This document shows positions 41,341 through 51,154 of a stretch of DNA of 64,000 nucleotides, in pieces; position 1 is the first letter of the stretch; each line of letters begins with the position of its first letter. A program made the position numbers and the translations under genes. This stretch comes from Chromohalobacter nigrandesensis. Lineage in GTDB: Bacteria; Pseudomonadota; Gammaproteobacteria; Pseudomonadales; Halomonadaceae. The notes beneath the pieces were generated by a model. That model was not told the DNA's origin. It saw only the letters and a program-made list of their open reading frames with translations, and did not search any database. The stretch is from positions 236,693 through 300,692 of the forward strand of contig NZ_JAKGAM010000003.1 of assembly GCF_023061285.1 (NCBI RefSeq). Reading direction: 5' to 3'.

Positions 41341-42501
41341 GTGACTGAAGATTCGCAAGCGCCGTTGGCCGTGATTGCCATTCGCCAGGTGGAAAAAAGT
41401 ACTGGTGCTAGTCGCAACGCCTTTGAGCAGGCAACGGCATTGAAGACACTGGGCTATCGGGTGGTGATTCTCGCCGAGCGCGGTCGGCGAGAGCTGGCGG
41501 AAGCAGCCGGTGCGGAGCTGGTTCGGTTGAAACGCTGGCCGTTTAAGGGTCCGTTCCGGCGCTTCTGGTTCAATCGGCGGGTGCAGGCGTGGTGTCGTCG
41601 CCATCATCCCACGATGCTGGTCAGCCACGGCGATGTCGAGACGCCGGACGTCGTCTACATGCACAACTGCGTGCATCTTGCCAGCCAGCGTATCCAAGGC
41701 CGTGAATTACCCGAGGGCCACGAGGTGGCAGCGATTCACGACCGCGTGCTGCAGAGTGGCAAGTTTCGCCGCCTGGCAGTCAACTCGCGGATGATGGCGG
41801 AGGACTTCCGCGATCGCTATGGTATCGATGAATCGCGAATTGAGATCAGCTACCCAGGCTATGACCCTGAGATCTTCAATCTCCAGCGGGCTGCGGTAGG
41901 CCGCGAGGCGCGTCGGCGTGAGCTGGGCGTCGATGACGACACCTGGCTGATCGGGTTGGTCACCTCCGGCAACTTCACCAAACGCAACGTCGCCGGCTTC
42001 GTCGACATGGCCGCCGGTCTGGAAAAACGCCTACCGGGGCAATGCCGCTTTCTGGTCGTCGGCAAGGACGATTTCTCGCCCTATCAGCACCAGGCCGAAC
42101 AGGCGGGCATTGCCGAGCGCTTTATCTGGCGCACCACGGTCAGTGACGTCGAGACACTCTACGGCGCGCTCGACGTGTTCGTGCTGCCGGCCCATATCGA
42201 AGAGTTCGGACGCGTAGCGCTAGAAGCGATGGCTTGCGGCACCCCTGCGCTGCTATCGACCACTACCGGTGCTGCCGAGCTGCTCGAGCTGAATCATGCC
42301 GACCTAATGCTGGAAAGTCGGGATATAGGTGGATGGGTCGATCGCCTTGAGCAAATGTTGAAAGATGATAATCTCGGCGCCTTGGGGGCGGCACTCTCTA
42401 CGCTAGTCACCGATTACTCCTATCGTTGCCAGACCGAGAAATTGAAAATATCGTTCCAACAGCTGGAGCAAGGCGCTGATAATATGGAAAGTTTCTACTG
42501 A
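41341..42501 (+). CDS. family 4 glycosyltransferase, WaaG-like
   Basis: This 386-residue GT-B enzyme probably adds a hexose to the LPS core. It has the GT4 donor-site pattern: VVGKDDFSPY, LDVFVLPAHIEEFGRVALEAMACGTPALLSTTTGAAEL, with the conserved Glu pair in the EEFG segment. The N-terminal half (STGASRNAFEQATALKTLGYRVVILAERG) is the acceptor domain. I chose the GTG at 41341 for its AAGGAA leader; an ATG at 41296 would add 15 unlikely residues. It starts a plus-strand run through waaA. WaaG-like is a resemblance call only. Confidence 0.78.
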   Translation: MTEDSQAPLAVIAIRQVEKSTGASRNAFEQATALKTLGYRVVILAERGRRELAEAAGAELVRLKRWPFKGPFRRFWFNRRVQAWCRRHHPTMLVSHGDVETPDVVYMHNCVHLASQRIQGRELPEGHEVAAIHDRVLQSGKFRRLAVNSRMMAEDFRDRYGIDESRIEISYPGYDPEIFNLQRAAVGREARRRELGVDDDTWLIGLVTSGNFTKRNVAGFVDMAAGLEKRLPGQCRFLVVGKDDFSPYQHQAEQAGIAERFIWRTTVSDVETLYGALDVFVLPAHIEEFGRVALEAMACGTPALLSTTTGAAELLELNHADLMLESRDIGGWVDRLEQMLKDDNLGALGAALSTLVTDYSYRCQTEKLKISFQQLEQGADNMESFY

Positions 42502-42554
42502 AAATTATCGAGAACGACGCCAGATATTCACTGAATGATGAATGCAGATGTTCT

Positions 42555-43517
42555 ATGAAAAACAGCATTAATCCCCAAGAGTGGCGTTTTTACTGGCTGA
42601 AAGCCAAAAAACGTGCTTCGGAAAAATTTCGACGCCTGAAGCGCTCCGATCAGAAAGAGGCCATTAGACAATTCGACAAGCGCTTTGGTTTTCCGCCAAA
42701 TTTAAAAACCCCCAAAACTTTCAGTGAAAAAGTTACCTACTTAAAACTGAACGCGGATAAGCCCGTATTCCGTGAGCTCGCAGACAAGCTCCGCGTACGC
42801 GACTACGTTGCAGACCGGATTGGTGCAGATCGGTTGATCCCGTTGCTGGCGAACCAACCCGTGTTGACTCGTCACTTATTCGATACGCTGCCGGCACAGT
42901 TCGTGATCAAGGCCAATCATGGCAGTGCCATGAACCGAATCGTGTTTGATAAGCAGGCGCTCGATTACGAGGCACTGAAAAAGGAAACCGATACTTGGGT
43001 GGCGTGTAACTTCTATACGAGTTCTCGGGAGACGCAGTACCGCCATATCGATCCGACGATACTCGTAGAGCGATTGATGCTTGATGAAGATGGCAACGTG
43101 CCGCGAGATTACAAGATTCACTGTTTTCGCAAGAACGGCGCTCAAAAGATGGTCCTCCAAGTCGATAGCGATCGGTTGGGCGATCATACACGAGACTTTT
43201 ATACCTCGGACTGGGAGCGAGTCCCGCTCAGGGCTAAGTACCCCACCAGCCCGAACACACAGGAACCGACTCCCCCTGCTTGTCTGCAAGAATTGCTGGA
43301 GTGTGCCGATCAGCTATCCGAAGGTTTCTCCTACGTCCGCGTGGATTTGTACGTGATCAACAATCACGTCTATTTCGGCGAAATGACGTTTACCCCCGGC
43401 AGCGGATTCATTCGCTTCGATCCTGAAGCGGTAGACGAGGATTGGGGGCGCTGGTTCGATCTGCCCTACCAATTATCGTTACGAGATAAAAACGACCTGC
43501 ACGATCCGGCTGCGTGA
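42555..43517 (+). CDS. TupA-like ATP-grasp protein
   Basis: This 320-residue protein looks like the TupA-like ATP-grasp family found in polysaccharide loci. Visible are KTFSEKVTYLKL near the N-terminus, FVIKANHGSAMNRIV and LVERLMLDEDG in the middle, RDYKIHCF, and the C-terminal YVRVDLYVINNHVYFGEMTFTPGSGF, whose Asp and Glu would bind metal and ATP. Such enzymes are proposed to join amino acids or similar groups to sugar acids. Its 5' part is richer in A and T than its neighbours, which fits acquisition. The reaction here is unknown. Confidence 0.75.
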   Translation: MKNSINPQEWRFYWLKAKKRASEKFRRLKRSDQKEAIRQFDKRFGFPPNLKTPKTFSEKVTYLKLNADKPVFRELADKLRVRDYVADRIGADRLIPLLANQPVLTRHLFDTLPAQFVIKANHGSAMNRIVFDKQALDYEALKKETDTWVACNFYTSSRETQYRHIDPTILVERLMLDEDGNVPRDYKIHCFRKNGAQKMVLQVDSDRLGDHTRDFYTSDWERVPLRAKYPTSPNTQEPTPPACLQELLECADQLSEGFSYVRVDLYVINNHVYFGEMTFTPGSGFIRFDPEAVDEDWGRWFDLPYQLSLRDKNDLHDPAA

Positions 43518-43642
43518 AATTTGTGCTATCCGGGATTTTCTATAAGTGGTCCGCCTGTTACGGCTGACGCATCCTCGGTCACGTTCGGCGCCCAATTTCC
43601 GTTAGAATGTCCGTTTCATCCAATGGGAAGTCGGTCAGGCCC

Positions 43643-44755
43643 ATGAAGCATTCTCTGCCAGAGCGTCCGCGACACATCGGCATCCTGCGCCTTTCCGCGC
43701 TGGGCGATGTCTGCAACCTTGTCCCGACCATTCGCGTGCTGCAGCGCCTATGGCCCGATGCGCGCATCACCTGGATCATCGGCAAGGGGGAGCACAGTCT
43801 ACTGGCCGGTTTATCAGGGGTCGAGTTCATCGTCTATGACAAGGCCTCGGGGTGGGCCGGCATGCGCGAGATCTGGCGCCAGCTCGGCGATACGCGCTTC
43901 GATGTGCTGCTGCACATGCAACAGGCGCTGCGCGCCAGCGTGCTTTCCCTGGGTCTCAAGACGGATCTGCGTATCGGCTACGACAAGGCCCGCGCCAAGG
44001 ACTGGCAGCACTGGTTCACTCATCGTCAGTTGGCACCGCATGACCGTGCGCATGTGCTGGAGTCGTTTCTCGATTTCGCACGCCTGCTGGGCGGCGAGGA
44101 GCGCGTCGATGCCGAACCCTTGCGCTGGGATCTGGCGATCCCCGACAGCGCCTACCAGGAAGCGGCGCGCGTCACCGGTGAGGCGCCTTACGTAGTGATC
44201 AGCCCCTGCTCCAACCCGCGCCTGCGCAATTTCCGCAACTGGTCCGCCGAGGGCTATGCGGCGGTGATCGCGCATGCTTGGGAAGAGCACGGCCTGCGCA
44301 CGGTAATGACCGGGGGCAGCAGCGCCCAGGAGCAGGAAATGGGCGCGCACATTCGTGCCCTGTGCGCGGAAGACGCGGTCATCGATGCCATCGGCGCGAC
44401 ATCGCTCAAGGGGCTGCTGGCGATGCTCGACCGTGCGCGGATGGTGATCGCGCCGGACTCCGGGCCGGTGCACATGGCCAACGCCCTGCGCACGCCGACG
44501 CTGGGGCTTTTTGCCACCACCAATCCCGATCGCGCAGCGCCCTATTGCTGGCGGCGTTTCGTGGTCGACCGTTACCCCGATGCCGTGCGTCGTTATCTGC
44601 ACAAGTCACCGGAGGCCATCCCGTGGGGCACGCGCGTGCGGCACCCCGACGCCATGAGCCTGATCCATGCCGACGACGTCATCGCTCAATTCGATGCCTT
44701 GCTGGATGCCGCGCCGTCCGCTTCGCCCCGCTCGGAGTCCGACCATGAAGCTTGA
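43643..44755 (+). CDS. heptosyltransferase I, OpsX-like (GT9)
   Basis: This 370-residue GT9 enzyme probably adds the first heptose to Kdo. It begins [26 protein letters not shown], a pattern I recall from Haemophilus and Vibrio Ops[21 protein letters not shown] and [22 protein letters not shown] are further landmarks, and the donor site is [29 protein letters not shown]. OpsX acts on phosphorylated Kdo, and kdkA is 2.5 kb away, which supports the call. I chose the ATG at 43643; an ATG at 43607 would add 12 residues. Its stop overlaps the hldE start. Confidence 0.75.
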   Translation: MKHSLPERPRHIGILRLSALGDVCNLVPTIRVLQRLWPDARITWIIGKGEHSLLAGLSGVEFIVYDKASGWAGMREIWRQLGDTRFDVLLHMQQALRASVLSLGLKTDLRIGYDKARAKDWQHWFTHRQLAPHDRAHVLESFLDFARLLGGEERVDAEPLRWDLAIPDSAYQEAARVTGEAPYVVISPCSNPRLRNFRNWSAEGYAAVIAHAWEEHGLRTVMTGGSSAQEQEMGAHIRALCAEDAVIDAIGATSLKGLLAMLDRARMVIAPDSGPVHMANALRTPTLGLFATTNPDRAAPYCWRRFVVDRYPDAVRRYLHKSPEAIPWGTRVRHPDAMSLIHADDVIAQFDALLDAAPSASPRSESDHEA

Positions 44756-46175
44756 TCTGACCGTTCTCGAACAGGCCCGCTTGCTGGTGGTGGGCGATGT
44801 CATGCTCGACCGCTACTGGCACGGCGGCACCTCGCGCATCTCGCCGGAAGCGCCGGTGCCGGTGGTCAAGGTCGGCGAATCGGAAGACCGCCCCGGCGGC
44901 GCCGCCAACGTGGCACTCAATATCGCTGCGCTGGGCGCGCACGCCGCGCTGGCCGGCGTGGTCGGCGAGGATGACAATGCCGCCTTGCTCAAGGCGCGTC
45001 TCGATTCCGTCAATGTGAGTACTTACTTTCAGCATAGTCCGGATATTCCCACGATTACCAAACTGCGCGTGATGAGTCGCAACCAGCAGTTGCTGCGTCT
45101 CGATTTCGAGGAATCACTGTGGGACATCGATACCCAAGGCCTGACCGAACGCGTCGAAGCGGCGTTGCCCGACGCCGACGTGGTGATCCTCTCCGACTAC
45201 GGCAAGGGCAGCCTCAACCGTGTCGAAACGTTGATCGCCATCGCGCGCCAGGCAGGTAAGCGCGTGCTGGTCGACCCCAAGGGTCATGCCTTCGACAAGT
45301 ATCGCGGGGCGAGCATCATTACCCCCAACCTGGGGGAGTTCGAAGCGGTGGTGGGGCCGTGCCCCGACGATGCCACGCTCGCCGAGAAGGGCGAGCAGCT
45401 ACGCGCCGACTTGCAGCTCGAAGCGCTGCTGATCACGCGCAGCGAGAAGGGCATGACGTTGATCCGCGAGGGCCACGCGCCGCTGCATCTGCCGACGCAT
45501 GCCCGCGAGGTGTATGACGTTACTGGGGCCGGGGATACCGTCATCGGTGTGCTGGGGTTGGCGTTGGCGGCGGGCCACGGCTATCCCGAAGCGATCATGC
45601 TCGCCAACCTGGCAGCGGGGCTGGTGGTCGCCAAGCCGGGCACCGCGACGCTGTCCATCGCCGAGCTTTACACGGCACTGCATGGCGACAAGCTCGCCGA
45701 ATTCGGTCCCATCGGGGAAAGCGCGCTGATCGATGCGGTGCGCGCGGCCAAGCTGCGCGGCGAGCGCGTGGTGATGACCAACGGTTGCTTCGACATCCTG
45801 CATGCTGGCCACGTGGCCTATCTCGAGCAGGCCAAGCGGCTGGGGGATCGGTTGATCGTGGCCGTCAACGACGACGCCTCCGTGGCGCGCCTCAAGGGTC
45901 CCAAGCGGCCGATCAACGCCCTCGAACGCCGCATGCAGGTGCTGGCGGGCTTGAGTGCGGTGGACTGGGTAGTGCCCTTCGCCGAGGAAACCCCGACACG
46001 CTTGATCGCCGAGGTGTTGCCCGACGTGCTGGTCAAGGGCGGCGACTATCGCCCCGAAGACATCGCTGGCGGCGAGGCGGTCATCGCCGATGGCGGCGAG
46101 GTCCGAGTGCTCAATTTCGAGGACGGTGTCTCCACTACGGCGATGATCGGTACCATTCTCGACCGTGAAGGTTAA
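44745..46175 (+). CDS. hldE: bifunctional heptose-7-phosphate kinase / heptose-1-phosphate adenylyltransferase
   Basis: HldE makes the ADP-heptose precursor: the first domain (about residues 1-325, ribokinase fold) phosphorylates heptose 7-phosphate and the second (about 340-476, nucleotidyltransferase) adds AMP. Visible are [24 protein letters not shown] and GAGDTVIG in the kinase, and [19 protein letters not shown] in the transferase. Both halves are present and intact. I chose the ATG at 44745, which overlaps the opsX-like gene by 11 bases. With gmhB and hldD it completes most of the heptose pathway. Confidence 0.95.
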   Translation: MKLDLTVLEQARLLVVGDVMLDRYWHGGTSRISPEAPVPVVKVGESEDRPGGAANVALNIAALGAHAALAGVVGEDDNAALLKARLDSVNVSTYFQHSPDIPTITKLRVMSRNQQLLRLDFEESLWDIDTQGLTERVEAALPDADVVILSDYGKGSLNRVETLIAIARQAGKRVLVDPKGHAFDKYRGASIITPNLGEFEAVVGPCPDDATLAEKGEQLRADLQLEALLITRSEKGMTLIREGHAPLHLPTHAREVYDVTGAGDTVIGVLGLALAAGHGYPEAIMLANLAAGLVVAKPGTATLSIAELYTALHGDKLAEFGPIGESALIDAVRAAKLRGERVVMTNGCFDILHAGHVAYLEQAKRLGDRLIVAVNDDASVARLKGPKRPINALERRMQVLAGLSAVDWVVPFAEETPTRLIAEVLPDVLVKGGDYRPEDIAGGEAVIADGGEVRVLNFEDGVSTTAMIGTILDREG

Positions 46176-46181
46176 GGCGCA

Positions 46182-47474
46182 ATGATGGCTCCGGGTGTCG
46201 CACGCGGTCTCTACAGCGCGCTGCTGTATCTGCTCTCGCCTCTCATCTGGTGGCGGGTATGGCGTGAGCATGCGCTTACTAACAAGCGCGCGGAACGCTT
46301 GGGGCTGATCGCCGACGCAGGAGACGGCGCGCCGACGATCTGGCTGCATGCCGCTTCGGTCGGCGAGGTGCTGGCGGCGCGGCCCTTGATCGAGGCACTG
46401 GCCGAACGCCACGCCGACCACCGCCTGGTGGTCACCACCATGACCGCCACCGGCGCCGAGCGTGTACGGGCGCTGTTTCCCGCCGAGCGCTATGCGCTCA
46501 CGCATTACTTCCTGCCGCTGGACTTCCCGGGGGCGGCGCGGCGTTTCATCGCGCGCTTGCGCCCGCACCTGGCGATCATCGTCGAGACCGAGCTATGGCC
46601 CAACCTGCTGGCAGCGTGTGAACGCCAGCAGGTGCCCGTGGTCGTCGCCAACGCCCGGCTCTCGGACAAGGCCTTCCAGGGCTATCGCAAGTTGGTGCCG
46701 TTGCTGCGTGGCGCCCTGGGGGCGGTGAGTTGGCTGGCGGCCAAGTCGGCAGCGGATCTCGAACGCTTTACGGCGCTGGGATTACCCGAGGCGCGCGGCG
46801 AGGTGGTGGGTTCGATCAAGTTCGATCTACCCATCAATGCCGAGTTGCGTAATGATGGTGAGCGCTTACATACCCATTGGGGCTCGCGGTTCGTGTGGGT
46901 GGCAGGCTCGACCCATGAGGGCGAAGACGAGCAAGTACTGGCCGCGCATGCCCGCCTGCGACGCACGCATCCTCAGGCGCTGCTGGTGTTGGTGCCACGC
47001 CATCCACAGCGTTTCGCGACGGTGGCCGAGCTCTGCGAGGCGCGCGGTGAACGCCTCGCGCGACGTTCGCAAGATGAAACGGTGGAAGCCGAGACGAGCA
47101 TCCTGCTGGGCGACACCATGGGCGAGCTGATGCGCTTCTACGCCGCGGCGGATGCTGCCTTCGTAGGCGGCAGCCTGGTGCCCATCGGCGGGCACAACCT
47201 GCTCGAACCCGCCGCGCTCGGCGTGCCGGTGCTTACCGGGCCGCACCTGGCGAACTTTCAGGACATCGCCGAGACCCTGCGCGAGGCCCAGGCGCTATGT
47301 GAGGTCGACTCTGCCGAAGCTCTGGGCGAGGCCTTGGCGGCCCTCGCTGACGACCCCGACCAGCGTCGTCGGCTGGGTGCCGCCGGCGAAGCGGTGGTGG
47401 CCGCCAATCGCGGCGCGCTGGAAAAGACGCTGCAAGGCATCGCGGCGCGCCTGCCGGCCCGATCCAACGCGTAA
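46182..47474 (+). CDS. waaA: Kdo transferase
   Basis: WaaA attaches Kdo from CMP-Kdo to lipid IVA at the inner membrane. The 430-residue GT30 protein has an N-terminal membrane-anchor segment (YSALLYLLSPLIWWRVW). The catalytic-base region is WLHAASVGEVLAARPLIEAL. RPHLAIIVETELWPNLL and the C-terminal FVGGSLVPIGGHNLLEPAALG with VPVLTGP confirm the family. Whether it adds one or two Kdo residues cannot be read here; a KdkA partner hints at one phosphorylated Kdo. It follows hldE by six bases. Confidence 0.94.
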   Translation: MMAPGVARGLYSALLYLLSPLIWWRVWREHALTNKRAERLGLIADAGDGAPTIWLHAASVGEVLAARPLIEALAERHADHRLVVTTMTATGAERVRALFPAERYALTHYFLPLDFPGAARRFIARLRPHLAIIVETELWPNLLAACERQQVPVVVANARLSDKAFQGYRKLVPLLRGALGAVSWLAAKSAADLERFTALGLPEARGEVVGSIKFDLPINAELRNDGERLHTHWGSRFVWVAGSTHEGEDEQVLAAHARLRRTHPQALLVLVPRHPQRFATVAELCEARGERLARRSQDETVEAETSILLGDTMGELMRFYAAADAAFVGGSLVPIGGHNLLEPAALGVPVLTGPHLANFQDIAETLREAQALCEVDSAEALGEALAALADDPDQRRRLGAAGEAVVAANRGALEKTLQGIAARLPARSNA

Positions 47475-47496
47475 CGCTAGGCGCTTCCGGACGCCG

Positions 47497-48168
47497 TCAG
47501 GGCGTGTGGCGCTCGATGCCATTCTCCGTCCCCAACAGCAAGACATCGGCGCCGCGCTGGGCGAAGAGCCCGTTGGTGACTACGCCGACGATGTTATTGA
47601 GGCGTTCTTCCATGGTCTTGGGGTCCTCAAACAGGCAATCGTAACCGTCGAGGATCTGGTTGCCGTTGTCGGTGACCACGCCGTCGCGGTAGACCGGGGT
47701 GATGCCCAGCTTGACCAGCTCGCGCGCTACGTAGGAGCGTGCCATGGGGATCACCTCGATGGGCAGCGGAAAGCCGCCGAGCACATCGACGTGCTTGGAG
47801 GTGTCGGCGATGCACACGAAACGCTCGGCGCAGGCCGCGACAACCTTCTCGCGCGTCAGCGCCGCGCCGCCGCCCTTGATCATGTTGAAGTGCGCATCGA
47901 TCTCGTCGGCGCCGTCGACGTAGACCGGCACCGTGCCTACGTGGTTGAGCTCGAAAACATCGATGCCGTGGCTGCGTAGACGTTCTGCCGTGGCGTCCGA
48001 GCTTGCCACCGCGCCTTGGAAGTCGTGCTTGAGCTTGGCGAGCAGGTCCACGAAGAAATTGGCAGTGGAGCCGGTGCCCACGCCGATGATGGTGTCGCGG
48101 CCGAGCAAGGGCTTGATATCCTCGATGGCGGCAGCAGCTACCGCGCGCTTGAGTTCGTCTTGGGTCAT
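47497..48168 (-). CDS. rpiA: ribose-5-phosphate isomerase A
   Basis: RpiA interconverts ribose 5-phosphate and ribulose 5-phosphate in the pentose phosphate pathway. The 223-residue protein has the family motifs [37 protein letters not shown] and [13 protein letters not shown], with the catalytic region intact. The ATG at 48168 is the family start; an upstream start at 48243 would add 25 unrelated residues. It is convergent with waaA and divergent from ilvA, as seen in related gammaproteobacteria. Confidence 0.95.
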   Translation of the reverse strand: MTQDELKRAVAAAAIEDIKPLLGRDTIIGVGTGSTANFFVDLLAKLKHDFQGAVASSDATAERLRSHGIDVFELNHVGTVPVYVDGADEIDAHFNMIKGGGAALTREKVVAACAERFVCIADTSKHVDVLGGFPLPIEVIPMARSYVARELVKLGITPVYRDGVVTDNGNQILDGYDCLFEDPKTMEERLNNIVGVVTNGLFAQRGADVLLLGTENGIERHTP

Positions 48169-48403
48169 GGTGCGTCCGTATGGGCGTTCGTAACGAGTCG
48201 TGAAAACGTCCTGAGTAAGACGTATCGGTAAATCCGTGCCCATTATAGAGCTTATCCGCGCTGCATAAGAGACATGACGACACGCGTGGGACTGGACGAT
48301 GTGCCGCGCCCTCTGCTAACAATGGAAGTTTGCTACCGGTTGGCCGCCGCCCCTGGCGCACCGGCTTCACAATGAGACGCGCGAATTCGCAGGACACACC
48401 AGA

Positions 48404-49918
48404 ATGCTAGAAGAGACCGCCAAGAAAATCCTCCAGGCACGCGTATACGAAGCTGCCCGGGAAACGCCGATATCGCCTGCTCCCTTCCTTTCCCGCCGTC
48501 TCAACAACACGATTTTGATCAAGCGTGAGGACCTGCAGCCGGTCTACTCCTTCAAGATTCGCGGCGCCTATAACAAGATGGCCCAGCTAAGCGAAGAGCA
48601 GAAGGCCAAGGGCGTGATCGCTGCCTCTGCCGGTAATCATGCCCAGGGCCTGGCGATGGCTGCCAAGCAGATGGGCGTCAAGGCGATCATCGTCATGCCG
48701 CGCATCACGCCGGACATCAAGGTCCAGGCGGTGCGCGCCCGAGGCGCCAAGGTGGTGCTCAAGGGCGATGCCTTCGGCGAGGCGCTGGCGCATGCGCGCG
48801 AGCTGATCGACGAGCATGGCTATACCTACATCCCGCCCTTCGACGACAACGATGTGATCGCCGGTCAGGGCACGGTGGGCATGGAGATCCTGCGTCAGCA
48901 CAGCGGGCAGTTGGATGCGATCTTCGTGCCCGTGGGCGGTGGCGGCTTGCTCGCCGGTGTGGTGGCCTACATCAAGTACCTGCGCCCCGAGATCAAGGTG
49001 TTTGGGGTCGAGGCGGAAGACTCGGCCTGCCTCAAGGCGGCCATGGAAGCCAACGAGCGCGTGACCCTCGACCAGGTCGGCGTATTTGCCGAAGGCGTCG
49101 CCGTGGCGCAGATTGGCGAGGCGCCGTTCGAGATCCTGCGCCACTGGATCGACGGTGTGGTTACCGTCACCACCGACGAGATATGCGCGGCGGTCAAGGA
49201 TATCTTCGAGGACACGCGCGCCGTCGCCGAGACATCAGGCGCGCTGTCGCTGGCCGGGCTCAAGAAGTATATCCAGCAAGAGCGCGTCGATGGCCAGACG
49301 CTGTTGTGCATCAACTCGGGCGCCAACACCAATTTTGACCGTCTGCAGCACATCGCCGAGCGTACCGAACTGGGCGAACAGCGCGAGGCGATCCTGGCGG
49401 TAACGATTCCCGAGCGCCCCGGCAGCTTCAAGAAGTTCTGCAAGACCATCGGCAAGCGCATGGTCACCGAGTTCAACTACCGCTACGCCGATCCCGAGCA
49501 GGCGCATATCTTCGTCGGCGTGCAGGTCAAGCCGGGCGGCGACGACCGCCAGGCGGTCATCGACAAGCTGCGCGAGGCCGACTATCCGGTGGAAGATCTC
49601 ACCGACAACGAGCTGGCCAAGCTGCATATTCGCCATCTCGGTGGCGGGCGTCCCAAGGAACACTTCAGCGAGGAAGTCTATCGCTTCGAGTTTCCCGAGC
49701 GCCCCGGTGCGTTGATGAACTTCCTGACGCATCTGCCCGCCGACTGGAACATCTCGTTGTTCCACTACCGAAATCACGGGGCGGCGTATGGCCGGGTCCT
49801 GGTAGGCATGCAGATTCCTAATGGCGCCCGTGCGCATGTCGAGGAACACTTCGAGCGCATCGGCTACCGTTACTGGAAGGAAACCGACAATCCCGCCTAT
49901 CGCCTGTTCATGGCGTGA
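48404..49918 (+). CDS. ilvA: biosynthetic threonine ammonia-lyase (threonine deaminase)
   Basis: IlvA deaminates threonine to 2-oxobutanoate, the first step of isoleucine synthesis, and is usually inhibited by isoleucine. The 504-residue protein has a PLP domain, with the PLP lysine in SFKIRGAYNKM, the phosphate-binding SAGNHAQGLA and GGGGLLAGV. Two ACT-like regulatory repeats occupy the C-terminus (about residues 325-504: ERPGSFKKF and ERPGALMNF). The tandem regulatory region marks the biosynthetic form. The start at 48404 is divergent from rpiA. Confidence 0.95.
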   Translation: MLEETAKKILQARVYEAARETPISPAPFLSRRLNNTILIKREDLQPVYSFKIRGAYNKMAQLSEEQKAKGVIAASAGNHAQGLAMAAKQMGVKAIIVMPRITPDIKVQAVRARGAKVVLKGDAFGEALAHARELIDEHGYTYIPPFDDNDVIAGQGTVGMEILRQHSGQLDAIFVPVGGGGLLAGVVAYIKYLRPEIKVFGVEAEDSACLKAAMEANERVTLDQVGVFAEGVAVAQIGEAPFEILRHWIDGVVTVTTDEICAAVKDIFEDTRAVAETSGALSLAGLKKYIQQERVDGQTLLCINSGANTNFDRLQHIAERTELGEQREAILAVTIPERPGSFKKFCKTIGKRMVTEFNYRYADPEQAHIFVGVQVKPGGDDRQAVIDKLREADYPVEDLTDNELAKLHIRHLGGGRPKEHFSEEVYRFEFPERPGALMNFLTHLPADWNISLFHYRNHGAAYGRVLVGMQIPNGARAHVEEHFERIGYRYWKETDNPAYRLFMA

Positions 49919-49960
49919 ACAGCTCGGCGTCATGCCATGGCACCTTCATAGCTTTCGATT

Positions 49961-49990
49961 ATGAGAATCTATATTCACATAGATTCTCAT
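49961..49990. repeat. 12-bp perfect inverted repeat downstream of ilvA
   Basis: ATGAGAATCTAT at 49961-49972 and its complement ATAGATTCTCAT at 49979-49990 are separated by six bases. There is no T-tract, so a terminator is doubtful. It may be an operator for the following small gene; ATGAGAAT...ATTCTCAT also recalls Fur-box half-sites. Confidence 0.55.
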
Positions 49991-50144
49991 GTCAGTCGTA
50001 TGTCGAATATCAAATAAGAACATCGTTCGTTAACCAAACGTTTCATTCTTGTGTCCGAGGCTAGTTGTCAACCCATACGGCTGGCCCTATAGTCGTAAGC
50101 GTTATTTGGGGTGCTATAAGAAACAGTCCTTTACGGAGCAGGAA

Positions 50145-50240
50145 ATGAAACGCAAGCCTGATTTGGTCATGGCTTTAGTAATGTTGTTTGGCTTGGGTGT
50201 CGTGGCGACGGGTTACGCACAGACATTGATGGGCACTTGA
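50145..50240 (+). CDS. small single-segment membrane protein, 31 residues
   Basis: This tiny gene would encode a 31-residue peptide with a basic start (MKRKPDL) and one hydrophobic segment (VMALVMLFGLGVVATGYA), fitting a small membrane protein or a signal-peptide-like leader. GGAGCAGGAA directly before the ATG at 50145 supports translation. No family is recognised. A hairpin lies about 70 bases after the stop. A longer frame from 50049 is less likely. Confidence 0.5.
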   Translation: MKRKPDLVMALVMLFGLGVVATGYAQTLMGT

Positions 50241-50309
50241 TGAGCGCCCCGGTATCTGGGCGTACTCGCCGGTCGTCATGAACGCCCGAGTGTTTGCATG
50301 GCCCGCCGA

Positions 50310-50341
50310 GCGGCCGACGATGGTTTCCCATCGTCGGCCGC
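50310..50341. terminator. hairpin between the small gene and fthC
   Basis: A 14-bp inverted repeat (GCGGCCGACGATGG / CCATCGTCGGCCGC, 4-base loop) lies between convergent genes, just before the fthC stop. The T-tract is weak; it may end both transcripts. Confidence 0.5.
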
Positions 50342-50346
50342 TTGCG

Positions 50347-50964
50347 TTACGGACGTACGGTGCGGGCGTCGCTGACGATGGCATCGAGAGGCACGTCCCA
50401 ATCCGCGACGGGCAACCGCTCGACGTACTGACAATCGTGGGCGAGCCCGATCAGGCGCGGATGCGGGCGGCGTAGGCGTCGAAAGGCAAAGGTGCGGTCG
50501 TAGAAGCCGCCGCCCATGCCCAGCCTATTGCCCTGGGGGTCGAAGCCGACCAGCGGCATGAGCACCAGGTCCAGCGCCCAGGCCGGCAAGCGCCGTGCGC
50601 GATGCGCGCCATGCCGGGTGCTCGGCTCCAAGATGGAAAATCGATTGGTGCGCATGGGTGTCTGGGCATGGTAATGCACGAACCACAGGCGGTTGTCGGA
50701 TAGTGGGCGCAGCACCGGAAGATATACTCGGACGCCGCGGCGTCGGAACCACGCGATCAGCGGTGTCGGGTCGACCTCGCCGTCGTTGGGTAGATAGAGC
50801 GCGACGCGGCGCGCGCGCTTGACCTCTGGCAATTGGCGCAGACGGCGGCATAGCGCGTAGGCGGCCTGGCGGCGCTGGGATGCGGAGAGTCGGCGTCGAC
50901 GCCGGCGCAATTCGCGGCGCAGGCTGCGTCGGTCGGATAGTTCGAGAGGGAGGTCGTGCGTCAT
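50347..50964 (-). CDS. fthC: 5-formyltetrahydrofolate cyclo-ligase
   Basis: FthC converts 5-formyl-THF to 5,10-methenyl-THF using ATP. The 205-residue protein has the family motifs RRELRRRRRRLSA at the N-terminus, ALYLPNDGEVDP, and the C-terminal LVLMPLVGFDPQGNRLGMGGGFYDR. It follows the 6S RNA gene, the arrangement zapA-ssrS-fthC (ygfA) being conserved in gammaproteobacteria. The N-terminal 40 residues are unusually rich in arginine. Confidence 0.92.
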   Translation of the reverse strand: MTHDLPLELSDRRSLRRELRRRRRRLSASQRRQAAYALCRRLRQLPEVKRARRVALYLPNDGEVDPTPLIAWFRRRGVRVYLPVLRPLSDNRLWFVHYHAQTPMRTNRFSILEPSTRHGAHRARRLPAWALDLVLMPLVGFDPQGNRLGMGGGFYDRTFAFRRLRRPHPRLIGLAHDCQYVERLPVADWDVPLDAIVSDARTVRP

Positions 50965-50971
50965 ATTCGGT

Positions 50972-51154
50972 GAGGTTCCCCAAAGTGCCGCTGTCGTTCT
51001 GGCCCTGAACCCAAAGGTTCAAGGTGGGTGGCCTCAGACGAGTCATCAGGCTTTCCGTCGCACGGACATGCACACAGACCCGTCTAGCAAAGGCCCCCAG
51101 GGTATTGCGCATAGGCTCGAGGGACTATAACGACTGGCGAACACCTCAGGGAAC
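50972..51154 (-). ncRNA. ssrS: 6S RNA
   Basis: The 300-base gap between zapA and fthC contains 6S RNA, which sequesters sigma-70 RNA polymerase in stationary phase. The conserved segment ACCTTGAACC...GGGTTCA, the 5' part TTCCCTGAGGTGTTCGCCAG and the pairing 3' end CTTTGGGGAACCTC form the closing stem. A candidate promoter (TTGGCC, 16 bases, TAGGAT) lies just upstream. Ends are approximate and rest on the E. coli pattern and gene context. Confidence 0.85.
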
